This document shows positions 52,132 to 61,146 of a stretch of DNA of 64,000 nt, piece by piece. The position numbers and the translations under genes are program-made. Position 1 is the first letter of the stretch, and every line of letters starts with the position of its first letter. The stretch lies in NCBI RefSeq assembly GCF_023715885.1, contig NZ_JAMBOY010000002.1, positions 620,001 through 684,000 of the forward strand, given 5' to 3'. Source of the stretch: Microbacterium hydrocarbonoxydans. Its GTDB lineage: Bacteria > Actinomycetota > Actinomycetes > Actinomycetales > Microbacteriaceae. The notes beneath the pieces are model-generated. The model was not told the DNA's origin, ran no database searches, and saw only the letters and a program-made list of their open reading frames with translations.

Positions 52132-53624
52132 CCGATTCCCGCATCCCCGCAGACCTGCCCGACCACATCCAGCACTACATCGACGGCGCCTTCGTCGACT
52201 CGGTCGACGGCGCCACGTTCGACGTCCTCGACCCTGTCACCAACCAGGCATACACGACGGCCTCGGCGGGCAAGAAGGCCGACATCGACCTCGCGGTCGC
52301 CGCCGCGACCCGCGCGTTCCGGGAGGGCCCGTGGCCGCGGATGCTGCCGCGCGAGCGCTCGCGCGTTCTGCACCGCATCGCCGACATCGTCGAGTCGCGC
52401 GACGCCCGCCTCGCCGAACTCGAGTCGTACGATTCCGGCCTGCCGATCACCCAGGCCCTCGGCCAGGCCCGCCGCGCCGCCGAGAACTTCCGCTTCTTCG
52501 CCGACCTGATCGTCGCGCAGTCCGACGACGCCTTCAAGGTGCCCGGCAAGCAGATGAACTACGTCAACCGCAAGCCCATCGGCGTCGCCGGGCTCATCAC
52601 GCCGTGGAACACGCCCTTCATGCTCGAGTCGTGGAAGCTCGGCCCCGCGCTCGCGACCGGCAACACCGTCGTGCTCAAGCCCGCGGAGTTCACCCCTCTG
52701 TCCGCGTCGCTGTGGGCGGGGATCTTCGAGGAGGCAGGGCTCCCGCAGGGTGTCTTCAACCTCGTCAACGGGCTCGGCGAGGATGCCGGCGACGCGCTGG
52801 TGAAGCATCCGGACGTTCCGCTGATCTCATTCACCGGCGAGAGCCGCACCGGTCAGATCATCTTCGGCAATGCGGCGCCGCACCTCAAGGGACTCTCGAT
52901 GGAGCTCGGCGGCAAGTCGCCCGCGGTCGTGTTCGCCGACGCCGACCTCGAGGCCGCGGTTGACGCGACCATCTTCGGCGTCTTCTCCCTCAACGGCGAG
53001 CGCTGCACCGCCGGGTCCCGCATCATCGTCGAGCGGTCGATCTACGACGAGTTCGTCGAGCGCTATGCGGCTCAGGCGAAGCGGGTCAAGGTCGGCTACC
53101 CGCACGACCCCGCCACCGAGGTCGGCGCGCTCGTGCACCCCGAGCACTACGACAAGGTCATGAGTTACGTCGAGATCGGCAAGACCGAGGGTCGCCTCGT
53201 CGCCGGCGGCGGCCGCCCGGAGGGATTCGACGAGGGCAACTTCGTCGCGCCGACCGTCTTCGCCGACGTCTCCCCCGACGCGCGCATCTTCCAGGAGGAG
53301 ATCTTCGGCCCGGTCGTCGCGATCACCCCGTTCGACTCGGACGAGGAAGCGCTGTCACTCGCGAACAACACGAAGTACGGCCTCGCCGCATACATCTGGA
53401 CCAACGACCTGAAGCGCGCGCACAACTTCGCGCAGTCCGTCGAGGCCGGCATGGTGTGGCTCAACAGCAACAACGTGCGCGACCTCCGCACCCCGTTCGG
53501 CGGCGTGAAGGCGTCCGGCCTCGGTCACGAGGGCGGCTACCGCTCGATCGACTTCTACACCGATCAGCAGAGCGTGCACATCACCCTCGGCGGCGCCCAC
53601 AACCCCACATTCGGCAAGAACTGA
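52128..53624 (+). CDS. hpaE: 5-carboxymethyl-2-hydroxymuconate semialdehyde dehydrogenase
   Basis: 498-residue aldehyde dehydrogenase that oxidises the ring-cleavage product of homoprotocatechuate with NAD. The catalytic cysteine is in NGERCTAGSRIIV near residue 291, the glutamate in ELGGKSPAVVF near 263, and GFGP-type loop EEIFGPVVA near 390. The gene overlaps the GntR stop by ATGA. Placement before the dioxygenase hpaD supports the HpaE assignment over a general aldehyde dehydrogenase. Confidence 0.9.
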   Translation: MTDSRIPADLPDHIQHYIDGAFVDSVDGATFDVLDPVTNQAYTTASAGKKADIDLAVAAATRAFREGPWPRMLPRERSRVLHRIADIVESRDARLAELESYDSGLPITQALGQARRAAENFRFFADLIVAQSDDAFKVPGKQMNYVNRKPIGVAGLITPWNTPFMLESWKLGPALATGNTVVLKPAEFTPLSASLWAGIFEEAGLPQGVFNLVNGLGEDAGDALVKHPDVPLISFTGESRTGQIIFGNAAPHLKGLSMELGGKSPAVVFADADLEAAVDATIFGVFSLNGERCTAGSRIIVERSIYDEFVERYAAQAKRVKVGYPHDPATEVGALVHPEHYDKVMSYVEIGKTEGRLVAGGGRPEGFDEGNFVAPTVFADVSPDARIFQEEIFGPVVAITPFDSDEEALSLANNTKYGLAAYIWTNDLKRAHNFAQSVEAGMVWLNSNNVRDLRTPFGGVKASGLGHEGGYRSIDFYTDQQSVHITLGGAHNPTFGKN

Positions 53625-53654
53625 CGACCGCCACGAGACAGCGAGGACGCTGAC

Positions 53655-54791
53655 ATGACCGACCGCCACGAGATGACCCTCACCTCCGCCGGCTACTACG
53701 TGAGCCAGGAGGCGCCGATCCGCACGGACAACCCGATCGCCACACCCCAGAGCATCCCGCCGGACGTGCTGCGCTGCGCGTACATGGAGCTCGTCGTCAC
53801 CGACCTCGCCGCTTCGCGCGTGTTCTACGTCGACGTGCTCGGCCTGTACGTGACCGAAGAGGACGACGAGACGATCTACCTGCGCTCCACCGAGGAGTTC
53901 ATCCACCACAACCTCGTGCTGCGAAAGGGGCCCGTCGCCGCGGTGGCCGTGTTCTCGTACCGCGTGCGCTCTGCCGAGGACCTCGACCTCGCGGTGGCCT
54001 TCTACTCGGAGCTCGGCTGCGACGTGCGCCGCAACCCGCAGGGCTTCGTGAAGGGCGTCGGCGACTCGGTGCGCGTCGTCGATCCGCTCGGCTTCCCGAT
54101 CGAGTTCTTCCACCAGAGCGACCACGTCGAGCGGATGTCGTGGCGGTACGACCTGCACATCCCCGGCGAACTCGTGCGCCTCGACCACTTCAACCAGGTG
54201 ACGCCGGACGTGCCGCGCGCGGTGAAGTTCATGCAGGATCTCGGCTTCCGCGTCACGGAGGACATCCAGGACGACGAGGGCACGGTGTACGCCGCATGGA
54301 TGCGCCGCAAGCCGACGGTGCACGACACCGCGATGACCGGCGGCGACGGACCCCGCATGCACCACGTCTGCTTCGCCACACACGAGAAGCACAACATCCT
54401 CGCGATCTGCGACAAGCTCGGGGCCCTCCGTCGGTCGGATGCCATCGAGCGCGGGCCGGGGCGGCACGGCGTGAGCAACGCGTTCTATCTGTACCTGCGC
54501 GATCCCGACGGCCACCGCGTCGAGGTCTACACGCAGGACTACTACACGGGCGACCCCGACAACCCGGTCATCACGTGGGATGTGCACGACAACCAGCGAC
54601 GCGACTGGTGGGGCAATCCCGTCGTGCCCTCCTGGTACACGGACGCCTCCCTCGTGCTCGACCTCGACGGCAACCCGCAGCCGGTCGTCGCACGCACCGA
54701 CAGCTCGGAGATGGCCGTGACGATCGGCGCCGACGGATTCTCCTACACTCGCGCGGATGAGGGCGAGAAGAAGCTCGGCAATCAGCTGTAA
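53655..54791 (+). CDS. hpaD: 3,4-dihydroxyphenylacetate 2,3-dioxygenase
   Basis: 378-residue type I extradiol dioxygenase with two VOC modules, the class found in Brevibacterium and Arthrobacter. Iron ligands appear in RLDHFNQVTP near residue 180, MHHVCFATHEKHN near 235, and VEVYTQDYYTG near 290 (H, H, E). It cleaves homoprotocatechuate to 5-carboxymethyl-2-hydroxymuconate semialdehyde. The extra C-terminus of about 80 residues includes the conserved Trp/Asn segment typical of this group. Thirteen bases of its start region (GACCGCCACGAGA) are repeated 35 bp upstream. Confidence 0.92.
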   Translation: MTDRHEMTLTSAGYYVSQEAPIRTDNPIATPQSIPPDVLRCAYMELVVTDLAASRVFYVDVLGLYVTEEDDETIYLRSTEEFIHHNLVLRKGPVAAVAVFSYRVRSAEDLDLAVAFYSELGCDVRRNPQGFVKGVGDSVRVVDPLGFPIEFFHQSDHVERMSWRYDLHIPGELVRLDHFNQVTPDVPRAVKFMQDLGFRVTEDIQDDEGTVYAAWMRRKPTVHDTAMTGGDGPRMHHVCFATHEKHNILAICDKLGALRRSDAIERGPGRHGVSNAFYLYLRDPDGHRVEVYTQDYYTGDPDNPVITWDVHDNQRRDWWGNPVVPSWYTDASLVLDLDGNPQPVVARTDSSEMAVTIGADGFSYTRADEGEKKLGNQL

Positions 54792-54801
54792 GGAGACACG
54801 G

Positions 54802-55587
54802 ATGCTGTCCGCAGAGACAATCACGCAGATCGCGGCTGAACTCGCAGAGGCCGACCGCACTCACGGGGTCATCCCTCGGATCACGGCGCGCTACCCCGAA
54901 GCGACGGTCGAGGACTCCTACGCCATTCAGGGCGTCTGGCGCGATGCGCAGATCGCCGCGGGGCGCCGCCTGGTCGGCCGCAAGATCGGCCTGACGTCGA
55001 AAGCGATGCAGCAGGCGACCGGCATCACCGAGCCCGATTACGGCGTCATGTTCGACGACACCGTGTACGAGTCAGGGGCCGAGATCCCGACCGACCATTT
55101 CTCGAACGTGCGCGTCGAGGTCGAACTCGCCTTCGTGCTCGCCCGGCCTCTCGAAGGCCCGGCCTGCACGCTCGACGACGCACTCGCCGCGATCGACTAC
55201 GCCGTCCCCGCGCTCGAGGTGCTCAACTCGCACATCGAGCTCGAGGGACGCACGATCGTCGACACGATCAGCGACAACGCGGCGTACGGGGCGATGGTGC
55301 TCGGCACCGAGCGCCGGAGGCCAGACGAGGTCGACCTGCGCTGGGTCCCCGGCGTGCTCTCGCGCAACGGCGAGATCGAGGAGACCGGGGTCGCCGCCGG
55401 CGTGCTCGGACACCCTGCGACCGGCGTGGCCTGGCTCGCGAACAAGTTCCATCAGCACGGCGCGCGCCTGGAAGCGGGCGAGATCATCCTGGCAGGATCG
55501 TTCACACGCCCGATGTGGGTGTCGCGCGGCGACGAGGTGCTGTGCGACTACGGACCGATGGGAACCATCACATGCCGCTTCGTCTAG
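54802..55587 (+). CDS. hpaH: 2-oxohept-4-ene-1,7-dioate hydratase
   Basis: 261-residue hydratase of the fumarylacetoacetase-like MhpD/HpaH group. Conserved parts are [17 protein letters not shown] and the magnesium-site region [13 protein letters not shown], with ALEVLNSH later. It adds water to the 2-oxo-heptenedioate to give 4-hydroxy-2-oxoheptanedioate. AGGAGAC stands just before the ATG, 10 bases after hpaD. Its end overlaps the hpaI start by 16 bases in another frame. Confidence 0.93.
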   Translation: MLSAETITQIAAELAEADRTHGVIPRITARYPEATVEDSYAIQGVWRDAQIAAGRRLVGRKIGLTSKAMQQATGITEPDYGVMFDDTVYESGAEIPTDHFSNVRVEVELAFVLARPLEGPACTLDDALAAIDYAVPALEVLNSHIELEGRTIVDTISDNAAYGAMVLGTERRRPDEVDLRWVPGVLSRNGEIEETGVAAGVLGHPATGVAWLANKFHQHGARLEAGEIILAGSFTRPMWVSRGDEVLCDYGPMGTITCRFV

Positions 55588-56375
55588 ACCCGTCGTTCCG
55601 CGAGGCCCTCGCGGCATCCGCTCGCCCCCTCATCGGCATGTGGGCCTGCTCCGGCAGTCCGCTGGTGACCGAGGTCGCCGCGGGGTCGGGCCTGGACTGG
55701 CTGCTCATCGACATGGAGCACTCCGCCAACACCCTCGAGTCGACTCTCGTGCAGCTGCAAGTCGTCGCCGCGTATCCGATCACGCCGGTCGTGCGGGTGC
55801 CATCGAACGACGCCGTGTCGATCAAGCAGGTGCTGGATCTGGGCGCGCAGAACATCATCATCCCGATGGTGTCCTCGGCCGACGAGGCACGCGCCGCCGT
55901 CGCCGCCACCCGTTACCCGCCCGAGGGCGTGCGCGGGGTCGGCAGCGCCCTCGCCCGCAGCGCCCGGTGGAACCGCGTCGACGGCTATCTGCGCGACTCC
56001 GCGCAGTACACCTCGCTCACCGTGCAGATCGAGACCGCGGCCGGCGTCGACGCGGCATCCGAGATCGCGGCCGTCGACGGAGTGGATGCCGTCTTCGTCG
56101 GCCCGTCCGATCTCTCGGCCTCGATGGGACTCCTCGGCCAGCAGACCCACCCCGACGTGGTCGACGCCGTCGAGAGCGTGTTCGCGGCGGTGAGCGCAGC
56201 GGGGAAGCCCGTGGGCGTGAACGCGTTCGACCCTGCCGCCGCCGATGCGTACATCGCCGGTGGCGCCGACTTCGTGGCGGTCGGCGCCGATGTCGCCCTG
56301 CTGGCGAGGGCGTCCGAGGCTCTCGCGGCCCGGTTCATCACCGCGGCCGACGCGCCCGACCGCGCCAGCTACTGA
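55572..56375 (+). CDS. hpaI: 4-hydroxy-2-oxoheptanedioate aldolase
   Basis: 267-residue class II, metal-dependent aldolase of the HpcH/HpaI family. The base histidine is in LLIDMEHSANTLES near residue 44, the metal ligands in VQIETAAGVD and FVGPSDLSAS. It splits 4-hydroxy-2-oxoheptanedioate into pyruvate and succinate semialdehyde, the last step of the pathway. The ATG at 55572 is inside hpaH, giving tight coupling. A long palindrome follows the stop. Confidence 0.93.
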   Translation: MPLRLDPSFREALAASARPLIGMWACSGSPLVTEVAAGSGLDWLLIDMEHSANTLESTLVQLQVVAAYPITPVVRVPSNDAVSIKQVLDLGAQNIIIPMVSSADEARAAVAATRYPPEGVRGVGSALARSARWNRVDGYLRDSAQYTSLTVQIETAAGVDAASEIAAVDGVDAVFVGPSDLSASMGLLGQQTHPDVVDAVESVFAAVSAAGKPVGVNAFDPAAADAYIAGGADFVAVGADVALLARASEALAARFITAADAPDRASY

Positions 56376-56385
56376 TCTGTCCCCG

Positions 56386-56444
56386 TTCGAATCGCGCGAA
56401 TCGCAGGTTGGGCAGGTGCCCGGTCGCCATTCGCGCGATTCGAA
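56386..56444. terminator. Perfect 16-bp inverted repeat after the hpa operon
   Basis: TTCGAATCGCGCGAAT (56386-56401) and ATTCGCGCGATTCGAA (56429-56444) pair perfectly over a 27-nt loop, ten bases past the hpaI stop. Each arm is itself partly palindromic. A terminator for the six-gene operon is the likely role, though a regulator site for the next MFS gene cannot be excluded. Confidence 0.6.
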
Positions 56445-56495
56445 GCCTGCTGGCCGGTGCCAGGATGGAGTGATGCACACGAGTGAGCCCGCGCG

Positions 56496-57746
56496 ATGAT
56501 CCGCGCTCTCGCCGCGATGCAGGACCGCGGGTTCCGCTGGTTCTTCCTCGCCCGTGCGATCACCATGATCACGGGATCGATGTCGTCCATCGCCCTGGCC
56601 TTCGCGGTGCTCGAGATCGACAACGACCCGCAGTCGCTGTCTCTCGTGCTCGCCGCCTTCACGCTCAGCAACATCGTCTTCCTGCTGTTCGGCGGCGTCG
56701 TGGCCGACCGTCTGCCGCGGGCGCTCATCATCCAGTCCTGCTACGTGATCGACATCATGAGCATCGGCACGATGGCCGCACTGCTCTTCACCGGCACGGC
56801 GACCGTCCCGCTGCTCGCGCTGCTGTCGGTGCTGAACGGGGCGTCGACCGCGTTCGTGCTCCCGGCGATGCAGGGCATCATCCCGCAGCTGACCACGCCG
56901 GAGCACCTGCAGCAGGCGAACGCCATGCTGTCGTTCGTGCGATCGGCGACGACGATCGGCGGCCCCATCATCGCCGGCATCGTCGTCGCGACCGCAGGCC
57001 CCGCCTGGGTCATGGTGTCGCAGGCCGTCGCGTGGGCGCTCGCGATCCCGGTCCTCGCGATGGTCCGCCTTCCCCCGCCCGTGCGCGGTGGCGGCACGTC
57101 GCTTTTCCACGACCTCCGTGTCGGCTGGCAGGAGTTCTCGAGCCGCACCTGGTTGTGGACGATCGTCGTGGCGTTCATGATCATGAACGCCATCCACATC
57201 GGGGCATGGGGCGTCGTCGGTCCCTACATCGCGAAGAATGACGACCGGCTCGGCGTCGCCGGGTGGGGGTGGGTCGTGAGCGCCGAGGGCGTCGGCGTCC
57301 TGCTCATGACGCTGGTGCTGATGTGGTTCCCGCTCAAGCGGCCACTGCGGTGCGGCATGATCGGCATGGCGACGTTCGCGATCCCGCTCACGGTGCTCGG
57401 CGCCCACCCCGCCGTCGTGCTCCTCGCGATCGCCGCGTTCCTCGCGGGAGCGGGCGCCGAGGTGTTCAGCACCGGATGGAACGTCGCCATGATGGAGAAC
57501 GTGCCGGGCGACAAGCTCTCGCGCGTCTACAGCTATGACATGCTCGGCAGCTACGTCGTTCTGCCTGTCGGCACACTCGTGTACGGGTGGCTCGTCACGC
57601 ACAGCGACATCGTCGCCGTGCTGATCTGGTCGGGTGCGGTGTACGCCGTGATCGCCCTGCTCGCCCTCGCCGTCCCGAGCGTCTGGCGCATGGGACGCCC
57701 CGCCGAAGCCCTCGGCTCCGGCAAGACGGGGTTGGCGGATTCATAG
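56496..57746 (+). CDS. MFS transporter, drug-efflux-like
   Basis: 416-residue major facilitator with 10-12 hydrophobic helices, of the group related to macrolide (Mef-type) and enterobactin exporters. Features are FFLARAITMITGSMSSIALAF split over helix 1, FGGVVADRLPRALII after helix 2, and a large central loop near residue 195. Substrate unknown. It follows the hpa operon after a long hairpin and is transcribed in the same direction, so it may be separately expressed. Confidence 0.83.
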   Translation: MIRALAAMQDRGFRWFFLARAITMITGSMSSIALAFAVLEIDNDPQSLSLVLAAFTLSNIVFLLFGGVVADRLPRALIIQSCYVIDIMSIGTMAALLFTGTATVPLLALLSVLNGASTAFVLPAMQGIIPQLTTPEHLQQANAMLSFVRSATTIGGPIIAGIVVATAGPAWVMVSQAVAWALAIPVLAMVRLPPPVRGGGTSLFHDLRVGWQEFSSRTWLWTIVVAFMIMNAIHIGAWGVVGPYIAKNDDRLGVAGWGWVVSAEGVGVLLMTLVLMWFPLKRPLRCGMIGMATFAIPLTVLGAHPAVVLLAIAAFLAGAGAEVFSTGWNVAMMENVPGDKLSRVYSYDMLGSYVVLPVGTLVYGWLVTHSDIVAVLIWSGAVYAVIALLALAVPSVWRMGRPAEALGSGKTGLADS

Positions 57747-57768
57747 CAATCCGGGCAAGACTGTGAGC

Positions 57769-58488
57769 ATGACCTTCGCCGCGCTCCAGCCCCTCGCCGA
57801 CCGTGCCGCACTGTTCACCGCCCTTCGTCAGGATGCCCTGGCGCAGGAGCTCGAGAAGCTCGGCGACAACCGCTGGGATGCCGACATGGCTGCCGGCACC
57901 ATCACCTTCACGTCGAACGCGGACGCCGCGGGTCAGCTCGTCGCCCGCGCACACCTCATCGCCACGATCGCTCCCGGCCCCCGCTCGCTGCTCTGGGCAT
58001 GGGCGCACCCGCAGGGCGACGCCACCGGGATCGCACTCCAGCTGCGCGACTACGGCACCGAGCACGGCATCTCCGCGCTCAGTGACGCTGAGCTGCCCTT
58101 CCCCGCCGACGCCGGCGGGGATGACTGGATCGCGGCTGCCGGTCACACCGTCGGCGCGGTCGCCGTCGAACTGACCGGCCGCTCCCCGTACTACGTCGCC
58201 CCGGTGGGCGGCGGGACCTCGGCCGTGTTCCTCCTCGACGCCCCGATCGCACCGCTCACAGTCGCCGCGGCTGCGATCGCGCTTCCGCGCATCCTCTCGG
58301 GTCTCGCGCTTCCCGACGCACGAACCTCGGTGTGGGATGCCGCCCGCCTCGCCGGCTGGAACCTCAGCTGGACGGACGAGTCGTTCTCGGGAGCGACCGT
58401 GTCCGACTCGAGCGGCTCGGCGACCTTCCGCTTCGACGACCAGGCCCGCATCGCGAACATCGAGAGCAGCCTGCAGCCGCAGAGCTGA
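57769..58488 (+). CDS. DUF6882-like protein
   Basis: 239-residue soluble protein with an N-terminal helical part followed by a beta-rich half. The pattern WDADMAAGTITFT, then LLWAWAHPQ and YYVAPVGGGTSAVF matches the DUF6882 family, of unknown function. ATG at 57769 chosen; a GTG two codons earlier is possible. It begins 22 bases after the MFS stop. Its 3' flank contains a 36-bp copy of the end of the opposite-strand neighbour. Confidence 0.7.
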   Translation: MTFAALQPLADRAALFTALRQDALAQELEKLGDNRWDADMAAGTITFTSNADAAGQLVARAHLIATIAPGPRSLLWAWAHPQGDATGIALQLRDYGTEHGISALSDAELPFPADAGGDDWIAAAGHTVGAVAVELTGRSPYYVAPVGGGTSAVFLLDAPIAPLTVAAAAIALPRILSGLALPDARTSVWDAARLAGWNLSWTDESFSGATVSDSSGSATFRFDDQARIANIESSLQPQS

Positions 58489-58494
58489 AAGAGA

Positions 58495-58594
58495 CTGCAC
58501 GGCGCGTCATTGTCCCAGACGCTGGCGGGCGGGTGTCGACCACGCCGAAGCCGCGATCCTGCACGGCGCGTCAGCGTCCCAGACGCTGGCGGGC
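58495..58594. repeat. 36-bp duplicated copy of the DUF4188 gene 3' end
   Basis: Bases 58559-58594 hold the stop codon and last codons of the minus-strand gene. They recur at 58495-58530 with two mismatches, 64 bp further out. The sequence between the copies is unrelated. Confidence 0.88.
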
Positions 58595-59047
58595 CGTCTT
58601 CATGCCATCGCCGATCGGCACATGCCGGGTGGCGGCTGCGAGACCGAAGGCCGGCATGTCGACGTACACGGCTTCGAGATCCTTCGTCGGCACCTGATAC
58701 GTCTCGTGCCACACCCCCACGCTGCCCGTGCCCTGCAGCGTGCGCATGAAGTCGCGCCAGGGCTGCAGGTGCGGCGCGTCGCGATCGGCCGCGAAACGCT
58801 GCAGATGCTCGGGGCTCTCCCAGTACGTCAGCAGCAGAGTCGTCCTGCCGAACCAGCTCTGCATGCCCAGCATGCCCGCCTCGGGGTGCGTCATGAGGTG
58901 CTGCAGCATCGGCGGCATCCTGCTCGCCGTCCACATCACCCGCCCGACCTGCCACCACCTGTTGGCGCGCATGCCGATCAAGAACACCGTGATGTCCGAG
59001 CGGTCGACGGATGCCGTGAACCGACCGGGGAAGACCTGCTGAGCCAC
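58571..59047 (-). CDS. DUF4188-like monooxygenase-fold protein
   Basis: 158-residue protein of the DUF4188 family, related to ferredoxin-fold antibiotic-type monooxygenases. Typical parts are FPGRFTASVDRSDITVFLIGMR, PMLQHLMTHPEAGMLG and VGVWHETYQV. Starts with GTG at 59047. It diverges from a TetR regulator across a gap holding tandem operator-like repeats, so it is probably that regulator's target. Substrate unknown. Confidence 0.75.
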   Translation of the reverse strand: MAQQVFPGRFTASVDRSDITVFLIGMRANRWWQVGRVMWTASRMPPMLQHLMTHPEAGMLGMQSWFGRTTLLLTYWESPEHLQRFAADRDAPHLQPWRDFMRTLQGTGSVGVWHETYQVPTKDLEAVYVDMPAFGLAAATRHVPIGDGMKTARQRLGR

Positions 59048-59082
59048 GAACGGCCACCTTTCGTCGAGGTCGTACTTGCTGT

Positions 59083-59108
59083 AACGATGTTACGAAACGA
59101 CGTTACGG
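59083..59108. promoter_or_regulatory. Tandem 13-bp operator-like repeat before the TetR gene
   Basis: AACGATGTTACGA (59083-59095) is followed directly by AACGACGTTACGG (59096-59108). GTAAC-gat-GTTAC (59081-59093) is a perfect palindrome within it. It lies in the divergent gap between the DUF4188 gene and the TetR gene, the natural place for the TetR operator. Confidence 0.65.
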
Positions 59109-59121
59109 TATGCTCGCTGAC

Positions 59122-59685
59122 ATGGCAAGGCCCCCGCTCTACGACGATGCTCTACGAGAGCGCCTTCTCGCGGCGACCGCCGCCATGGTCGACGAGAAGG
59201 GCCCGGAGCGGGTCAGCCTCCGCGAGATCGCCCAGACCGCCGGCACGTCGACATCGGCCGTATACGCCCTGTTCGGCGGGAAGAACGAGATGCTCGTCGC
59301 CGTCATCGAGAACGGCTTCGCGTCGTTCGGCGCCTCCCAGGCCGCGGTCGAGCCAGACGGGCTGCGCGCGCTCGGCCTCGCCTACCGCGACTGGGCGACG
59401 AAGAACCCCGCCCTCTACCGGCTGATGTTCAACGGGTCCATCACGACGCTCATCGACTATCGGCCCGACGACGAGAAGACCGGAGCCGCGATGGCACCGC
59501 TCATCCGCACGCTTGCTGAGCGCGTTCCCGCAGACAGAGTGACCGCAGCCGCGCTGACGGTCTGGGCGCAGGTGCACGGAGCCGTGAGCCTCGAGCTCGC
59601 CGCCGTCACGCCGGTCGCCGTTGATTGGGCTGCCGTCTACGACGAGGTCGTCACGGCTGTCGAACGGGCCTTCCCCGCATCCTGA
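59122..59685 (+). CDS. TetR-family transcriptional regulator
   Basis: 187-residue TetR protein: helix-turn-helix in VSLREIAQTAGTSTSAVYALFGGKNEML (about residues 28-55) and a C-terminal TetR_C-like helical domain. The ATG at 59122 is preferred; an in-frame ATG at 59110 lies in the -10/operator zone (TATGCT is seven bases before 59122). It probably represses itself and the divergent DUF4188 gene. Confidence 0.83.
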   Translation: MARPPLYDDALRERLLAATAAMVDEKGPERVSLREIAQTAGTSTSAVYALFGGKNEMLVAVIENGFASFGASQAAVEPDGLRALGLAYRDWATKNPALYRLMFNGSITTLIDYRPDDEKTGAAMAPLIRTLAERVPADRVTAAALTVWAQVHGAVSLELAAVTPVAVDWAAVYDEVVTAVERAFPAS

Positions 59686-59732
59686 CCCGCGACCGGCCGC
59701 CGGACCTGCTGCCGATGTGCGAGTCTGGGCGC

Positions 59733-60182
59733 ATGAAGAACGGAATCGTCAGGTTCGCCGCCCTCTACGTGTTCAACGTCGTCGTCCTGCTGCTGATCGG
59801 CTGGCTCTCGCCCGGCGTGTCCGTCGGCCTCAATGCGCTGTGGGCGTCCGTCATCCTGACTCTCGCCGCCCTCGTCCTCAAGCCGCTCCTGACGCGCGTG
59901 TTCCGCGGGATGGCGGCGAGGTCTGCGGCCGACCGCACGAGGGCGGGCGAGAAGGTCGTGCAGTACCTGCTCGTCTATCTCGTCGAGCTCATCATCTGGG
60001 TCGCGGTCGTCTGGTTCAGCGGGGTGCGGGCGCACGGGTTCTGGAGCTACGTGCTCCCGCCGCTGCTCCTGCTGCTCGGCTGGGTGGTCTACGACCTCGT
60101 CGACGACAGGCTCCGCGCGAAGACGGGCGAGCTGTACGACGTGGTGAGGTCGAAGATTTCGGGCAGGGCCTCCGACCACTGA
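59733..60182 (+). CDS. Small membrane protein with three to four helices
   Basis: 149-residue hydrophobic protein: helices near residues 6-24, 31-50, 74-93 and 103-122, with a basic loop between the second and third and a charged C-terminal tail. Looks like a phage-holin-superfamily-IV or similar integral membrane family, but I cannot name it confidently. ATG at 59733. A perfect 11-bp hairpin follows its stop. Confidence 0.6.
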   Translation: MKNGIVRFAALYVFNVVVLLLIGWLSPGVSVGLNALWASVILTLAALVLKPLLTRVFRGMAARSAADRTRAGEKVVQYLLVYLVELIIWVAVVWFSGVRAHGFWSYVLPPLLLLLGWVVYDLVDDRLRAKTGELYDVVRSKISGRASDH

Positions 60183-60207
60183 CCCGCGCGTCGCAGAGAT
60201 GCGGCGA

Positions 60208-60238
60208 CGTCGCAGGAATCCGAAGAGTTCCTGCGACG
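60208..60238. terminator. Hairpin between convergent genes
   Basis: CGTCGCAGGAA (60208-60218) and TTCCTGCGACG (60228-60238) pair perfectly with a 9-nt loop, midway between the membrane gene and folD, which converge. It probably terminates both. Confidence 0.7.
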
Positions 60239-60267
60239 CCGAAGCTGATCCGCGACCGCCGCGCGCG

Positions 60268-61146
60268 TCAGGCCAACCGCTCCGCGGCCTCCACCACGTT
60301 CGTCATGAGCAGCGCGACCGTCATCGGCCCCACGCCGCCCGGGTTCGGCGACACCCAGCCCGCGACCTCGGCCACGTCGGGGTGCACGTCACCGAAGACG
60401 AGGTTCTTGCCCGTCTCGGGGTCGGTCTCGCGCGTCACGCCCACGTCGAGCACCGCTGCGCCCGGCTTGACGTCCTCGGCGCTGATGAGGTGTTTCACCC
60501 CGGCGGCGGCCACGATCACGTCGGCCTCGCGCAGATAGCGCGGCATGTCGACCGTGCCCGTGTGCGTCAGCGTGACGGTGGCGTTCAGGTCGCGGCGCGT
60601 GAGCAGCAGCCCGATCGAGCGGCCGATCGTCACGCCGCGGCCGACGACGACCACGTGCTTGCCCTTCAGGTCGTAGTCATTGCGCAGCAGCAGCTCGATC
60701 ACTCCGCGCGGCGTGCACGGCAGCGGGGTGTGGATCGGGCTGTTGACGTTGAGCACGAGACGACCCAGGTTGGTCGGGTGCAGGCCGTCGGCATCCTTCG
60801 CCGGGTCGATCCGCTCGAGGATCGCGTCGGTGTCGATGTGCTTCGGCAGCGGCAGCTGCACGATGTAGCCGTGGCAGCTGTCGTCGGCGTTGAGCTCGTC
60901 GATCAGGGCCTCGACGTCGGCCTGCGTGGCATCGGCCGGCAGCTCGCGCTGGATCGAGTTCATGCCGATCGCCTCGGACTGCCGGTGCTTCATGCCGACG
61001 TAGAGCTGGGATGCCGGATCGGCGCCGACCAGCACCGTGGCGATGCCGGGGACGATCCCCTTCTCCTTCAGCGCAGCTACCCGTTCGGTCAGCTCGGCCT
61101 TGATCGCGGCGGACGCCGCCTTGCCGTCGAGAACGCGAGCGGTCAC
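60268..61146 (-). CDS. folD: Bifunctional methylenetetrahydrofolate dehydrogenase/cyclohydrolase
   Basis: 292-residue FolD, which converts 5,10-methylene-THF to 10-formyl-THF through methenyl-THF using NADP. Signatures are the catalytic tyrosine and lysine region [13 protein letters not shown], the GYIVQLPLP segment, and [17 protein letters not shown] of the cofactor site; the C-terminus has [10 protein letters not shown]. The GTG at 61146 overlaps the glyA stop, so the two folate genes are coupled and share the ZTP riboswitch upstream of glyA. Confidence 0.95.
   Translation of the reverse strand: MTARVLDGKAASAAIKAELTERVAALKEKGIVPGIATVLVGADPASQLYVGMKHRQSEAIGMNSIQRELPADATQADVEALIDELNADDSCHGYIVQLPLPKHIDTDAILERIDPAKDADGLHPTNLGRLVLNVNSPIHTPLPCTPRGVIELLLRNDYDLKGKHVVVVGRGVTIGRSIGLLLTRRDLNATVTLTHTGTVDMPRYLREADVIVAAAGVKHLISAEDVKPGAAVLDVGVTRETDPETGKNLVFGDVHPDVAEVAGWVSPNPGGVGPMTVALLMTNVVEAAERLA

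Noticed and set aside
56386..56444. tRNA or attachment site suggested by TTCGAATC
   Set aside because: No cloverleaf can be built around it and no integrase is near; it is a simple inverted repeat.
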